Assembly: GCA_022478985.1 (NCBI GenBank)
Contig: JAKSZP010000195.1
Location: forward strand, 62,001 to 126,000
Direction: 5' to 3'
Source of the DNA: Massospora cicadina
Lineage: Eukaryota > Entomophthoromycota > Entomophthoromycetes > Entomophthorales > Entomophthoraceae
Length of the DNA: 64,000 nucleotides
Of the stretch, positions 20,760 through 31,541 are shown piece by piece (the stretch's first letter is position 1; each line of letters starts with the position of its first letter). The notes below the pieces were generated by a model that was not told where the DNA came from, ran no database searches, and saw only the letters and a list, made by a program, of their open reading frames with translations. The translations under genes were made by a program, and so were the position numbers.

Positions 20760-23700
20760 TACCCCTGTTGCCAGCGGGACTGCCAGGTATGGGGGGTTGG
20801 TGCACTACTCTGAGGGGGTTCCCCTGCTATGGAGCAGGTGTGAAAGAAAGGGTCTGTGTGGAGGAACCAGAGTGGGAACCATGATTCTATGAGCGCTTTT
20901 TGTCTTGGTCTCATATATCCATAGAGCCAGGCTTGGAAGTGCTCTAGTAAGTGGACATGGAATCTGCTAATAATCCCATGAATGGTTGGGACCGTGCCCT
21001 TGAACGCATCTAATGCAATTGTGTGTATTGTCCACATTGCAATGGGTATTATTAGGGAGCGGAGTGTAGATGGGATTGGTGACTCGATCTGGAGCGCAAA
21101 GATACTCTTTGATATCGAGAATTCCTGTTAGTTTTGAATCTTGAGCAGGCGTGCGACTTCCTGCCATATAGCTTTGGTTGGGGGCATGTTTCTAGGCGGT
21201 GATGTAGGGATCCCTCCCCTCCACATACTGCAAATGTTTTGTGGATGGAGTTGGAGCGGTCCGCCGTCCTATAGTTTCTTCTCAAACAGCGCCAGGCGTT
21301 TGCTCTTATCCTTGGTTGTAGGAGTGGGTGGTGTGTCATTTTCCACATTGCTTTCTGTGTGGTTAAATCATAGGGAATTTCCAGCATATCTAGGTACTCT
21401 ATCCTAGCTATTCATGGGGTTGTTGCGAGCATATCCATCTGGGGGTGGTTTTCTGGGTTTCTTAATTTGAATTGGGGGCTGGGTCGTCCCCTTCCCTGTA
21501 TAGTACCCATGTTCTCTATGGTCCATCCCATATGGCAGATAGTTTGGAGGATATGTTTGAAATGAGGGGAGGTTCCATGCGGACCCGTTGCAGTAGGGTG
21601 CTTGGCAAGGTATAAAAGTAGTCTGGGTGGACTATGTGGGTTGGTTAATTTGAGCGCCTGTGCAAAGTTAATCCTTGCTGCTCTGGACCAATGTTGTTGC
21701 GGGAGGTCTGGAGCAAGGATTTCCTTTATCCAGGTACCTAGGATGTGTTTGGCATGGCTCTCAAAATTATTAGTCCCATGCTTCCTCTTGAGCGTGGGAC
21801 AAATAGTGTTTACATCTGTATAGGAGGGTGAGAGCCAGGCCACAGCCAGCACTGGATAAGCGCGCAAATTGAGGTTATAAAGGTAGGTGAGAAGGCTATC
21901 GCATGGGCTTGGTACCACAGTATTGGGAGGATGAGCGAATCAGCAACTGTAACTCGTCCTGTTAGTCCTGGGGTTCTTCCCTTGAGGGAGGCGACGCGTT
22001 TGGATACCCGTTGTAACAGGTTACTTTCCATTGTCTCATTAGCATATCCCCTGATTCTAGCCAGATTCCAAGGTGTCGGACAGGAGTGGTGGTGGAGGTG
22101 TTGCAAAGGGTAAAATAATTGGGTTTTTTCTTCGAGTGTTGGTGTAGGTTCTGATGTTATGGCCCAATTGTTTGTGTATTTGGCTAAGAGGGTGAATTCT
22201 GTCTTCCTTTTGTTGAGCGATGCATTGCTCACCTTGGAGTATTCCTCTAGAGTGTGTTCCAGATGTCGGGCATCTTTATTGTTTGCTATACCTGCTACAC
22301 AGTCATCTGCAAAGGCCAGTATCTTGACTGTTGGTTGTCCTTGTGCGGTTATCCCTATGAGACGTGAGTCAGTTACTCGGAGGAGCGGGTCAAAGCTGAA
22401 ATTGTATAGCAGTGGGCTGAGGGGATCCCTTGTTTGAGCCCTCTGTGTGGTTTAATCTTGTTTGTTAGGAATCCAGGGCTGCATACAGCCATGGTTGCAG
22501 ATTCTGTTAGGAGCATCGCCCATTTTATGAATCTTGGTGGGAGTTTGAAGGCATGTAGACATTCTTTTAGGTATGTCCAGCTAACACGGTCATACGCCTT
22601 TTCCTGATCCAAGAAGACCAGGGCACCAGTTGCTTTGGATTGGCAAATGAATGCAACAGGGTGTATGTTGTTCCAGATTGAACGCCCTGGTATAAACCCA
22701 AACTGGTTGGGTGATAGGACGTCAGATGCAATTGCGCCTAATCTAGCTGCTAGAATTTTTGTTAGAATTTTTGTGTCAGTGTTGGAGAGTGCAGTTGGGC
22801 GCCAGTTAACCAGGTCCAACTTGTCACCCTTTTTATACAAGGTTATAACGTAGGATTCATGGCCTTCTGGTAATAGGCGTGTTTCCAACAAACTCTGGTT
22901 CATTGATGCCAATAGGAGGGGGGCAATTTGTTGAAAATATTTTTTGTAAAATTCGTAGGGTATCCCATCAGGCCCTGGGCATTTCCTACGTGGTGCACCG
23001 CGAATTGTTTCCCAAAGCTCATCCCGTGTGATAAGGGATAGTATATTGTAATTTGGTGGTGTACTTTGTATCTTGGCAGTTTGAATAAATCTTTAATTTT
23101 TTGTGGATCTGTTGGCATATCGCAATATAATTCGGCGTAATAGCGGTGTACTTCCGCCTTGAACTCCTCAGGGTCAGTTGCCACGGTGCCGTTGGTCTTG
23201 CGGACCTGTGTGTACGTGGGCTGGTTTCTGCGAGAGTGGAATTGGCAGAAAAAATTGTTGAACAGGTTTCGCCTTCCTTTATGAACTTACCTTTGTTCAA
23301 TACTTTGATTCTGTGTTGGTGTTCAAAGATGAGATTGTTAAGTCAGGCTGAAAATTCTGCCCATTTGCGTCCCCAATTAGGGCTATAGCCAGATCTCAGA
23401 GTATTTATTTCCAGGTGGTCTAGTTCTGTCAAGGTACGCTTGATTGTGGCTGTGTCCGCGGTGTACTTGCGTGATGAAATATGTCAGGTTTTGTTAATTA
23501 AATCTTTTTTGAAATTTTCCCATGTTTTGATGGGATCCAAAGTGAATGGGGCTGTGAATTCTGGGTTTGTAGCCTTGTTTTCAACCCAGTCAGATATCTC
23601 AGGCAATCTTATATTTTCTGGGTGAAGCTTTCTCCAAGGCGACACCTGTGTGTGGGATTGGGTTGGTGCAAACTGCACCGTAACTAATTGGTGATCAGAA

Positions 23701-24370
23701 AAATTGATCTTTTTTGTTGTAAATTTGGAGAATCTTGAGTGGTGGGATTGTGGGATGAGGATGTGGTCAATATGACTCATCGATATGAGCAGTCCCTCAC
23801 GTATGTTGTGTCTTGTCATATGGGGAAGGATTGGTAGTTGGGGGGAAGAGCATCCTGTAAGCCAAGAGATGCCTTCATTGTGCGATATTCATTGTGTCCA
23901 GGTGGGTATCCCCTGGGCTTAGGCCATCAATCTGTATTGGGGTTATCTCAGAAGTTAAAATCGCCTAACATGATGGTATCTTGTGGGAGGGTGAGAGTAG
24001 AAATTTTTTCAAAAAGATTTTTCTCTTGATTGCAGTGCACGGTGCGTAGATACATGCTAACAAAAATATTTCATCTTGGCATGTGATTGTTGCTACCAGG
24101 ACTCAACCGTGAAAGTGTAATGATGAATTTGTAATTTTAAATTTTTTTTTGTTTTGGACTATCACCCCACAGTGAGACATCCATACTGATTGTGATGGTG
24201 CGACCCTGGTTGACCAGGATTCTTCTTCCCCTTGTAGGCAGTGGGTTTCTTGGATGGCCAAGATGTCTACAAGAGGTTTTCGCAGGTATGCCAGCTTTTT
24301 GGCTTGGGATGTATGAGCCCTGGGTCCCACGATATTTAATTCCCTATTGACACTGAGGTGTCTGCGGCGC
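20760..24370 (-). pseudogene. LINE-1 ORF2: endonuclease, reverse transcriptase, zinc motif
   Basis: The endonuclease start is seen as DILAIQETHC (near 24265-24236) and LGDFNF (near 23970-23950), typical of APE-like LINE nucleases that nick target DNA. RT motifs are YVITLYKKGDKLDLVNWRP (22855-22795), NQFGFIPGRS (22700-22670), LVFLDQEKAYDRVSW (22625-22580) and catalytic FADD (22313-22302). Near the C-terminus a C..C...HH...C motif (CGGEGSLHHRLETC, near 21230-21190) and a MWTIHTIALDA block (21037-21005) match LINE-2. Frameshifts separate most blocks. Confidence 0.85.
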
Positions 24371-24374
24371 CTCA

Positions 24375-25792
24375 GGAGCGGTTGGGAGGTCCATTGGTCC
24401 TATCCCACCGCGGCTCATTTTGGCCATGCTCCACGTCTGTACTCCAACTCTTTCACTGCCATTGTTGGTTCCCTTGATCTTACCCAATGATTCATGGGAA
24501 TTGTGGTTTTTTGCATTTGTGTCAACTTTTCCTGCACAGGTCTCATGTTGATTTGATGCAGGTTGTTGATTGGATTTTATATTTTTGAGGTTCAACTTTG
24601 TTGCATTGTGCACCGCATTTTCAGCTAAATTGCGGTTGCATTGTTCCTCAGTATGTGCATGACTGATGACGCTTTGTGGCTCAGTCTGGTTACTGTGAAA
24701 ATTTTTGACCTGGGCATATTGTTCTGATTGGTTAGTTCGGTGAATATCTAAAATATCCTCCTGAATTTGTCCTTGGTTAATGACGGATTCCGCGTGTGCT
24801 GCCGCTTCAGCTGCTGCTCTCTTGCGGGCTTTTGTGCTGCTTTACGCTGTTTACTTGTAACTGGGTCCACAATGGAGTATAGTCCATCTTCACCCCAGCG
24901 GAATGGGTGGTGGCCATCAGTCATATTGGCGAAGTTTTCATTATCTTCGTCCATAGCTTCTTCACAAAATCATTTTCCATTAAGCCCTCTTTTATAGGGC
25001 ATACATGTTCCTTGTGGCCCAGTGAGCCACAGTGGTTGCAAATGGGTGGTGCGCGTTCCAGTGTAACTCAAAATGCAGCTGACTGGCCCCCATCTGCAAA
25101 GTGAAATTCTGCTGTGCGGGGAATTTTGGATAAATCATCTTCCACTTCTGGGAAGGGGTTGATTACAGCGATAGCTTTGCCTGTGCACAGGTCGGGCATT
25201 AAGCAAAATTGCTGTAATTTGAGTTGTTGGATTCCTCCATAGGCCACAAGACCTTTGCGGAGCTCCTCCTCGATTACCTTATGAGGAAGGTTGGTGGGGA
25301 GCGAGTCAAAGGAGATGAACAAAGTTTTTGCTTTGTTCCATCTGGTGCGCGCGGTGCGCACAATTTTTTTGCCCTCAGGGAGGGTGATTTCCACACAGAT
25401 TTTTGCTGCGGCATTGGCTTCATCGGCTGTTTCAAAACCAATATTGATCCAGCCGCAGCCCATGTTGTTGGTGGCTACATACACCGCGTGAGGGAAAAGT
25501 GAATGCTGTGCCTCACATGTTTTCTCCCACAGGGTCGGTGACTCATCCCCAAGGAAGAGTCTGATCCCGTGTTACACCTTTGACAAAGGTTGGTTGATTT
25601 GATGTACATGTATTGCGCATGCTTTACAGTAAATACCATAAACCCAGACGGTGTCTGAGTTTGCGATTTTTTTATGGCTTGGGTTCCTGGTCCCCCTCCA
25701 GGGCGTTTCTTGCCCTTAGTTGCACCGTTAAGCGCACCACTTGCCGCGACGTTCGCCCATGTTGTATTATTTTTGTTATTAAAGTCGCCCAT
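24375..25792 (-). pseudogene. LINE-1 ORF1: RNA-binding protein with CCHC knuckle
   Basis: Starting at MGDFNNKNNTTWANVAASG (25792), a broken frame continues to a well-kept 138-codon segment (25484-25068). It looks like an RRM-type or L1 ORF1-like nucleic-acid-binding region (FETADEANAAAKICVEITLP). A knuckle CNHCGSLGHKEHVC (CX2CX4HX4C) is encoded at 25040-24999. The 3' part is low-complexity, rich in Q, N and S. ORF1 proteins of this type coat LINE RNA. A frameshift near 25480 splits the protein. Confidence 0.72.
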
Positions 25793-25837
25793 CTTTCCTG
25801 TGTGTGATTAACCAAATTTGCTGTTCAAATCAAATCG

Positions 25838-26340
25838 TAGTAACTAAAGTGATTGTTATGAGAAAGAAAAGCTCGGCCATTATGAGGCTAGATGTCTAGG
25901 AAAACTGGATTACATGCAGTATCAGTTGCCCCAAACAAATAAGGAAAAGTTCGAGTGGAGTAGAGATGGGACACTCTACTTCTGTTAACTAAAACCTAAT
26001 TGTCCCTGATAATTCCCACAAGTTGCTTGATGTTGTTCCATTACTCAATCTGACGATTTATTGTTTCAACAGATCCCTTAAAATATATTGACCTCAAGCA
26101 AAAGGAGAGACCCCAATAACATAGACATGGAGTTCCACCAAGAGGTGCAAAAGCCATACATCTAGCAAATCCTTGAGCGGAATGTTACAGTTGTAGGTGA
26201 ACCTTCAACACATGTCGCAGCTTTAGAGGGGGTAGAAGTGGAGGCTCCAGTAGTGAAGATTGCCCAGGAGTATCTGCATGTCAGCACTGGTATTCTCACT
26301 TTTCTGAATAACCAAAAGCCCTTGGATGTTTATGTAATAA
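25838..26340 (+). pseudogene. gag: TE-E gag end, right of LINE-1
   Basis: CYEKEKLGHYEARC at 25854-25895 is a CCHC knuckle whose second Cys position reads Lys. RDGTLYF follows at 25963-25983 and lines up with TE-D after its knuckle. The piece 26185-26330 (ALEGVEVEAPVVKIAQEYL) precedes protease. The first 50 bp resemble the sequence left of LINE-1 and may be the second copy of its target duplication. Confidence 0.65.
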
Positions 26341-27180
26341 GCACCAATGGTTCTTCTTATTTGGAGTGCATATACTGTGACATTTTTGCATAAAATACCA
26401 AAATAGGTCAATTATTAATACTGGCGCTCCCATAAATATCATTTCCACCAAGATCTAGCTAAGCTTCTTCTGAAGCATGATGTGGAACACAGAGTGATGT
26501 ATGGGACTGCGGTGGCACATAGCACTATGTTGGAGGGTGTTTACAGCGCGCTGCCTTTGAGGTTCAGGTAAGTTAGGGCATCTGCTCCAGCTGTGGTTTA
26601 CCTAATAGCCATTATGATATGTTGATTGGAGCCACATTCATGCGACAATTTGAGGCCATGGTCAATATGGCGAAAAAAACCATTAGCATATTGGGCCAAC
26701 AGATCTTCATTTACTCTACCTCCAGAAGAATCTCAAATGACTTCATCTGCTCCAGCCAAATTAATCTCGCATACATTGATGAGGTGATTTCTGTTATATA
26801 TTGGCAGATAAAGCAGAGGACCTGAGCACTTCCTAATCAGATTTACAAATATTAAAATTATTCCGGTGCAAGCTGCAAGTGCTTTAAACATACCTTCTGG
26901 GCATCAGGTCATAATAGGGACAGAGCTCAAACTAGATATCCCAGAATATATATATGGTGAGATAGAGGGACCCTATCATCAATCGTGGCTCAAAACACAT
27001 GTGGCTCCTGGACTCCTGTTACCAGGTCAGAGGGAAGTGAAGGTATTGATAGAGAACTATAGAAGGAATTTATGAAGGTGCAAAGACATCAAGTGGCGGC
27101 TTATCTGCATCTGATTCCTATTGATGAGTCTACCATATACATGACTTTGGTTCTTGGGATGACCTCAGGCTTACTGTAAA
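26341..27180 (+). pseudogene. pol: TE-E protease and linker
   Basis: LECIYCDIF (26368-26394) leads to an active-site turn SIINTGAPINIIS. The catalytic Asp codon reads Asn at 26417-26419, so the enzyme is dead. NYDMLIGATFMRQF (26610-26652) is the second protease motif. The linker reads IYGEIEGPYHQSWLKTHVAP (26956-27010) and AAYLHLIPIDES (27098-27133), as in TE-G (NYLHMIPIEEV). Confidence 0.8.
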
Positions 27181-27661
27181 ATCCTCATTGAGTGTAATGA
27201 CTGTGGTCCCGTGTTAGGCTCTAACTGGGCTGTTAGAGGACCAGAAGGACAGGATGATGGAGCTGTTTGAAAGTTACTGAGGCATTTTTACATATGACGA
27301 CCATGATTTGGGATGTGCACACGGACTTGTGCATCAGTTGGACACAGGAGATCACCTTCCATTTGGTCATGGCTTATCCATTACTCAAAGGTGGCAGAAG
27401 AAGTTTTATCTGAGGAGATAGATAAATTGAAAGAACAGGGAAAATTAGAGCTATCAAAGGGTTCCTGGGCATCATTGGTGCTAATTGTCAAGAAAAAGGA
27501 TGGCATCAATTAGTAGTGTTTATACTTGGAAGCTTAACTGCGTTATAAAAATGACTCATAAATAACTTTGGCAAATTGATAATGCTTTAAATTGGTTATG
27601 TTGTGCCAAATATTTCTCCGCTATGAAATTAATAATGGAGTACTAAAAAATCGAGTTTTTA
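27181..27661 (+). pseudogene. pol: TE-E reverse transcriptase, amino-terminal part
   Basis: The segment YDDHDLGCAHGLVHQL-like (27294-27345, frameshifted) and ELSKGSWASLVLIVKKKDGI (27445-27508) are the standard run-up to the RT fingers. The text is cut by LINE-2 in the region equivalent to GYWKIEF (27640-27661). Confidence 0.78.
27643..27661. repeat. Left target-site duplication of LINE-2
   Basis: CTAAAAAATCGAGTTTTTA here is repeated at 31523-31541 after the LINE-2 3' end. The match extends a further five bases with one mismatch (CAATT/GAATT). A long duplication like this is typical of target-primed reverse transcription. Confidence 0.92.
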
Positions 27662-27689
27662 CAATTTACCCGTGGATATCCTGGCCATC

Positions 27690-27873
27690 AAGGGTGGTTA
27701 GCCGAGCAGTAAAACCGCTTCCACCCCTAGTGCAGGTTGAGTTCAAAACCTCTACTGGCTAGAAAACATTCTCAGTGTGGTATATTTGTCCCAAGGTCAA
27801 CCCACCTTGAATAATTTTTAACATCGATGAATCCCCCCTTGGGTTGGGACCATCTAGTACTAAAAAAAAGAAG
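27690..27873 (+). mobile_element. tRNA-derived SINE, about 184 bp
   Basis: The head carries both internal RNA polymerase III boxes: A box TAGCCGAGCAG (27699-27709, fits TRGYNNANNNG) and B box GTTCAAAACC (27741-27750, fits GTTCRANNCC), 31 bases apart as in a tRNA. The tail (27819-27869), which ends GGACCATCTAGTAC plus an A-run, matches the 3' end of LINE-3 (59424-59374, minus). An 11-bp duplication TCCTGGCCATC flanks it (27679-27689 and 27874-27884). It splits the LINE-2 endonuclease codons for DILAIQE / SHCPQG. The tRNA-like cloverleaf is weak, so it is not a functional tRNA. The A-box form suggests a Ser/Leu-type ancestor. Confidence 0.85.
27699..27750 (+). promoter_or_regulatory. SINE internal Pol III promoter (A and B boxes)
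   Basis: A box at 27699-27709 and B box at 27741-27750. Both fit the eukaryotic tRNA-gene consensus at all key positions, with the B box lacking only the first G of GGTTC. Confidence 0.8.
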
Positions 27874-30800
27874 TCCTGGCCATCCAGGAGTCCCACTGTC
27901 CACAAGGTTCCGAGGAATCTTGGAAAACAATGCTCCTTCCATCCCTATCCATTTAGTTGAAGCACTGTGGGAGGCTAATTTAGAAAAATAATTTTTTCAA
28001 ATTCACATCCTCAGAAACATTCCTAAATGGCCGAGTGCTCATCATCACCTTCTCATGGCCTGACATTGCACACGCAAACGTCAACATTTATGCCCCAAAC
28101 GGTGCACATGAGCGTCAGGAATTTTTCTTGTTGGTCAAATCCCTCCCGTTACCCCCTGATTCTTTCCTAGTTGGTGACATGAACTGTTGGCTAACCTCAC
28201 CAACGGACTGGTGGCCACCCTCACCCAACGCCCCACAGGGTCATGTAGAACTATGCATTCTAAAAGCCACCCTTGGGTTAATGGATGCACTGCCACAACA
28301 TGCCCCACTGCTTGAAGACATGATGTGTCCCCACATCCACAACGGCCAATTAAGGTCCATGACCCGCATCAACCTTATTTTAATGCTGGAGAAATTCCAA
28401 CCCCATATCTCCAACTTCAAAACAACGAAAATGGAATTCTCTGACCACCGACTGGTCTCAATAACATACCACTTACCCATCACAGTTGCAAAGGCCCCAC
28501 ATTGGTGCAAAATCTGCCCCCAAGCTCGCATCGCCAGGATTTTCCATATGGGTGGAAGAGGCAACTTTGGCAAAATCATTTGTTGCACCATTTTGCGTGG
28601 ACCCCATTTCTACATGGGCAAATTTCAAAAAGGACACCATCCGCCACTATCGCCATCTCTCCTCCAGATGCTCACGAGCCACATCGGCAGTTATCTCACG
28701 CACTCTGGCATAATTGGCCCACTTGGAGTCAACATTCCAGCCACAGGATACAGCCCTGCATGGGGCCAGAAGTGGGCAGAGGCAGCTGCCCACCTCAATG
28801 CACTTGAAAGGCAACACAAACATCAGGTTTGTGTCCAATACAGGGCCACACGTATCACTAAAGGTGACAAGTGCACCGCATACTTCTTTAAAAAAATTTT
28901 TGCACCACGCCAGAGTGTGGCCTGTACACAGGTGCGAAGATTGGATAATTCCATTGCGGACACACTGGCCAAAGTGGCAATCAAAATGCAAAATATTACT
29001 CTGAGTTATACTGAGACAAACCAATTCAGCCAGCTGAAATGGCAGAATTTCTCGACTGAGCTCATATCTGCACCATTTTCTGATACCCAGAAATAATGAA
29101 TTTAATTACTCCAAACAAATTATGGACAGCCATTCGCGGTGCGCCAAACTGAAAATACCCAGGCCCAGATAGCATTCCATATGAGTTCTACAAAAAATAT
29201 TTCAAATATATATCCCCATTGCTGCTAGCCTCACTTAACCAAAGCCTGTTGGAAACGCGCCTCCTACCAGGAGGACATGAGGCCTTTACTGTCACACTCT
29301 TCAAGAAGGGGATAAGCTTGACTTAGCCAACTGGCGCCCCATTTCTCTAACAAACACAGACACCAAAATTTTAACAAAAATCATGGCTAACCGTTTAGGG
29401 ACTGTAGCATCTGCCACCATCTCCCCAGAATAATTTGGTTTCATCCCCAGAAGGTCAATTTGGGATAACGTGCACTCTGTGGCCAATGTATGTCAGTCCA
29501 CAGCCTCTGGGGCACTTGTATTCTTGGACCAACAAAAGGCCTATGATAGAGTAAACTGGGAATACCTTAGGGCCTGCCTCCATCAATTCTGCCTACCACC
29601 CCGCTTCATAGACTGGGTGATGCTGCTCACGGAATCTGCGACAATGGCAGTGCGTGGCCCAGGCTTCCAAATGGAAGTAGTCCGCCCTCAAAGGGGCCTG
29701 CGACAAGGGGACCCCCTCAGCCCACTCTTATACAACTTCAGCCTTGACCCACTACTGCGAAATGTGAATGCCCAACTCACTGGGGTCCATGTGCCAGGCC
29801 AAACCCCAGTCAAGATGATGGCATTTGCAGATGATTGCGTGGTGGGGGTGTCTAATAACAAAGACGCACGTGCACTTGAAGCCCTCATCCATGAATATTC
29901 CCGGGTAAGCAACGCGGCACTGAACGCCTCCAAAACTGAAATCTTCCTCCTTGGTCAGTTTCAGAACTGCTGGGCCCCAGCAATTAGTTCCCAACCTGGC
30001 CCATCTGCTCGCCCACGTCCACGCCTTACTAACTCAACACACACCGCTCCACTGGTGCTCCCCTTCGTGCCACGTCCTACCATAGGACCGGTGCGCCATC
30101 TGGGCGTGTGGGTGGAGGCAGGCGGATATGCATCAGCAGTAATAGAATGCCGTATACTGGACAACGGATGAAGCAAATCGCCTCTCTCAGAGCCCACCCT
30201 ACTACCCTCACTGGCAGGGTTGTTCTTGCCAACTCTATGCTCCTATCCAAAGTCTGGTTTGGAGCCCACGCCATCCCCTTCTCACCAAGCTTCTTCAAAT
30301 CCCTGTATGCTTTGCTGCAAGGATGGCTTTGGTCAGGCCGCCCTCCACCAGTACGGCTAGAGGTCATGTTTGGCCCTCATCATCAAGGTGACATGGGCCT
30401 GCTTGACTTCAAAGCTCATGCTGCCAAGATCCTGGGCACTTGGATCATGGCTGTCACCGCTCCTACACTCCCATCCCAACACTGGTCCCGCGCAGCCCGC
30501 TCCAACTTCTCACGAGCCTTGGGCCTCAACAATCCATCAAAACCCCACTCCCTGATGAAATACCTCGCATCACACAATCGGCCACAGGTCCTCACGGGAC
30601 TAAAACCCACTACAAACGAATCCTACTCTCCATGCGAAGCGCAGAGTGGAGAATTCGTATTAGCGGACATACAACCTGAAGAGGCCACCCCTCTCCTCAG
30701 TTCACACAAGAGGTACAGGGGCTACCCATCCATGATGGCGTGATCCCCATTCGACCCCATGTCCTATCCAGGGTGGACTACCTGGACATGATGGACATCC

Positions 30801-31541
30801 CTTACTCCACTGAGACCCAAAAAACTATCTGGAAATATGTACACCATCCTCTGTTGCAACCTCAAGTCTGCTCCCATGTGTGGCACTGCCTGAGGCGGGT
30901 GTATCGTACAGCTGAGCGCTCTAACGCTTTACACTCATCCTGTGTCGTGTGTGGCCAGTATGGAACGCTGTTCCGCCGCCTGTAGAAGTGCCCCACCTCT
31001 AAAGTGATATGGCGCGAAGTTCAACGTCTTCTGGGCTAGGATCAAACGCATCCCTTCAGTCTGTCAAGAGATATGTTTGCTCCATCAATGGCCTCCCCCT
31101 TCCACCCTCCCTCCGTGCTCTGGTGGTTGCAATCGCCATGTGGACTATCCACACGATTGTCTTGGATGCCATCGCTGGCTCCATCCCCACCCTCCCAGAA
31201 GCTGTCCACATATTCCGGTCTCATTTGGTGGAACACTTTCAAGCATGGATGTTTGGATATCTCTCACCATGTCACCGACAGCTGGTCTCCTACTGGTTCC
31301 CGGTCTGGTTCATCTAATCAGACCCCTTCCTCCACACGTGCTCAATAGTGGCTACGGCCCCTTCACACGTTCCCTCCCCCTCCCCATAAGTGGCGTTCCC
31401 GCTGGCAACAAGAGATAGCATCGCTTCTCTGGGGTGCCTCCCCTAGTACTAAGTTTATCTTTCCTGGGTCATATTTGGAAGTTTCTGTCCCATGGTCAGC
31501 CTTCCCCGCAATAAATTTAAATCTAAAAAATCGAGTTTTTA

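Larger units (their letters stand above)
20650..25837 (-). mobile_element. LINE-1: near full-length APE-type LINE, 5.2 kb
   Basis: On the minus strand it reads ORF1 (from 25792), ORF2 with endonuclease, RT and C-terminal zinc motif, then a 3' UTR ending in AAATAAAAA at 20650. The 3' UTR aligns with that of LINE-2 (shared TTTGG.A.GT.TCTGTCCC.TGGT block), which sets the end. The flanks at about 20597-20649 and 25838-25890 look like a long diverged target duplication ending in (G/C)GGCTA or AGGCTA. Stops and frameshifts show that it is inactive. It interrupts TE-E gag. Confidence 0.85.
27667..31400 (+). pseudogene. LINE-2 ORF2 (endonuclease to C-terminal zinc motif)
   Basis: The endonuclease start DILAIQE (27671-27691) is interrupted by the SINE and resumes as SHCPQGSEESWK (27886-27925). 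NVNIYAPNG (28078-28104), VGDMN (28172-28186) and EFSDHRLVSI (28435-28464) are endonuclease motifs. RT shows NWRPISLTNTDTKILTK (29330-29380), FGFIPRRSIWDN (29436-29470), ALVFLDQQKAYDRVNW (29512-29558) and catalytic FADD (29824-29835). A C..C zinc motif (CVVCGQYGTL) lies at 30942-30971, and MWTIHTIVLDA at 31138-31170. A frameshift near 29315 and stops near 30170 and 30985 break it. The region 29470-30168 is one open frame of 233 codons. Confidence 0.88.
27662..31522 (+). mobile_element. LINE-2: 5'-truncated APE-type LINE
   Basis: It starts inside the endonuclease domain (PVDILAIQE-like), lacks ORF1, and ends with a 3' UTR finishing AATAAATTTAAAT. The 19-bp duplication flanks it inside the TE-E RT; the RT text GYWKIEF..L is split by it. 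It is a sister of LINE-1, as RT and 3' UTR align. A SINE is inserted in its endonuclease region. Confidence 0.92.

Noticed and set aside
21141..23388. Several plus-strand open runs of 60-90 codons across LINE-1
   Set aside because: They are antisense shadows of the LINE-1 ORF2, which is on the minus strand with clear RT motifs.
25854..25895. A second genuine zinc knuckle in TE-E gag
   Set aside because: The region resembles the knuckle region left of LINE-1 and is more simply a copy made by the target duplication. Kept as a possibility only.
27690..27770. A functional tRNA gene
   Set aside because: A and B boxes are present, but the acceptor, anticodon and T stems do not pair, and the sequence continues into a LINE-like tail with a target duplication. 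SINE is the better explanation.
28241..28591. 116-codon minus-strand open run and similar ones to 30367
   Set aside because: Antisense or alternative-frame shadows of LINE-2 ORF2. No motif of their own.
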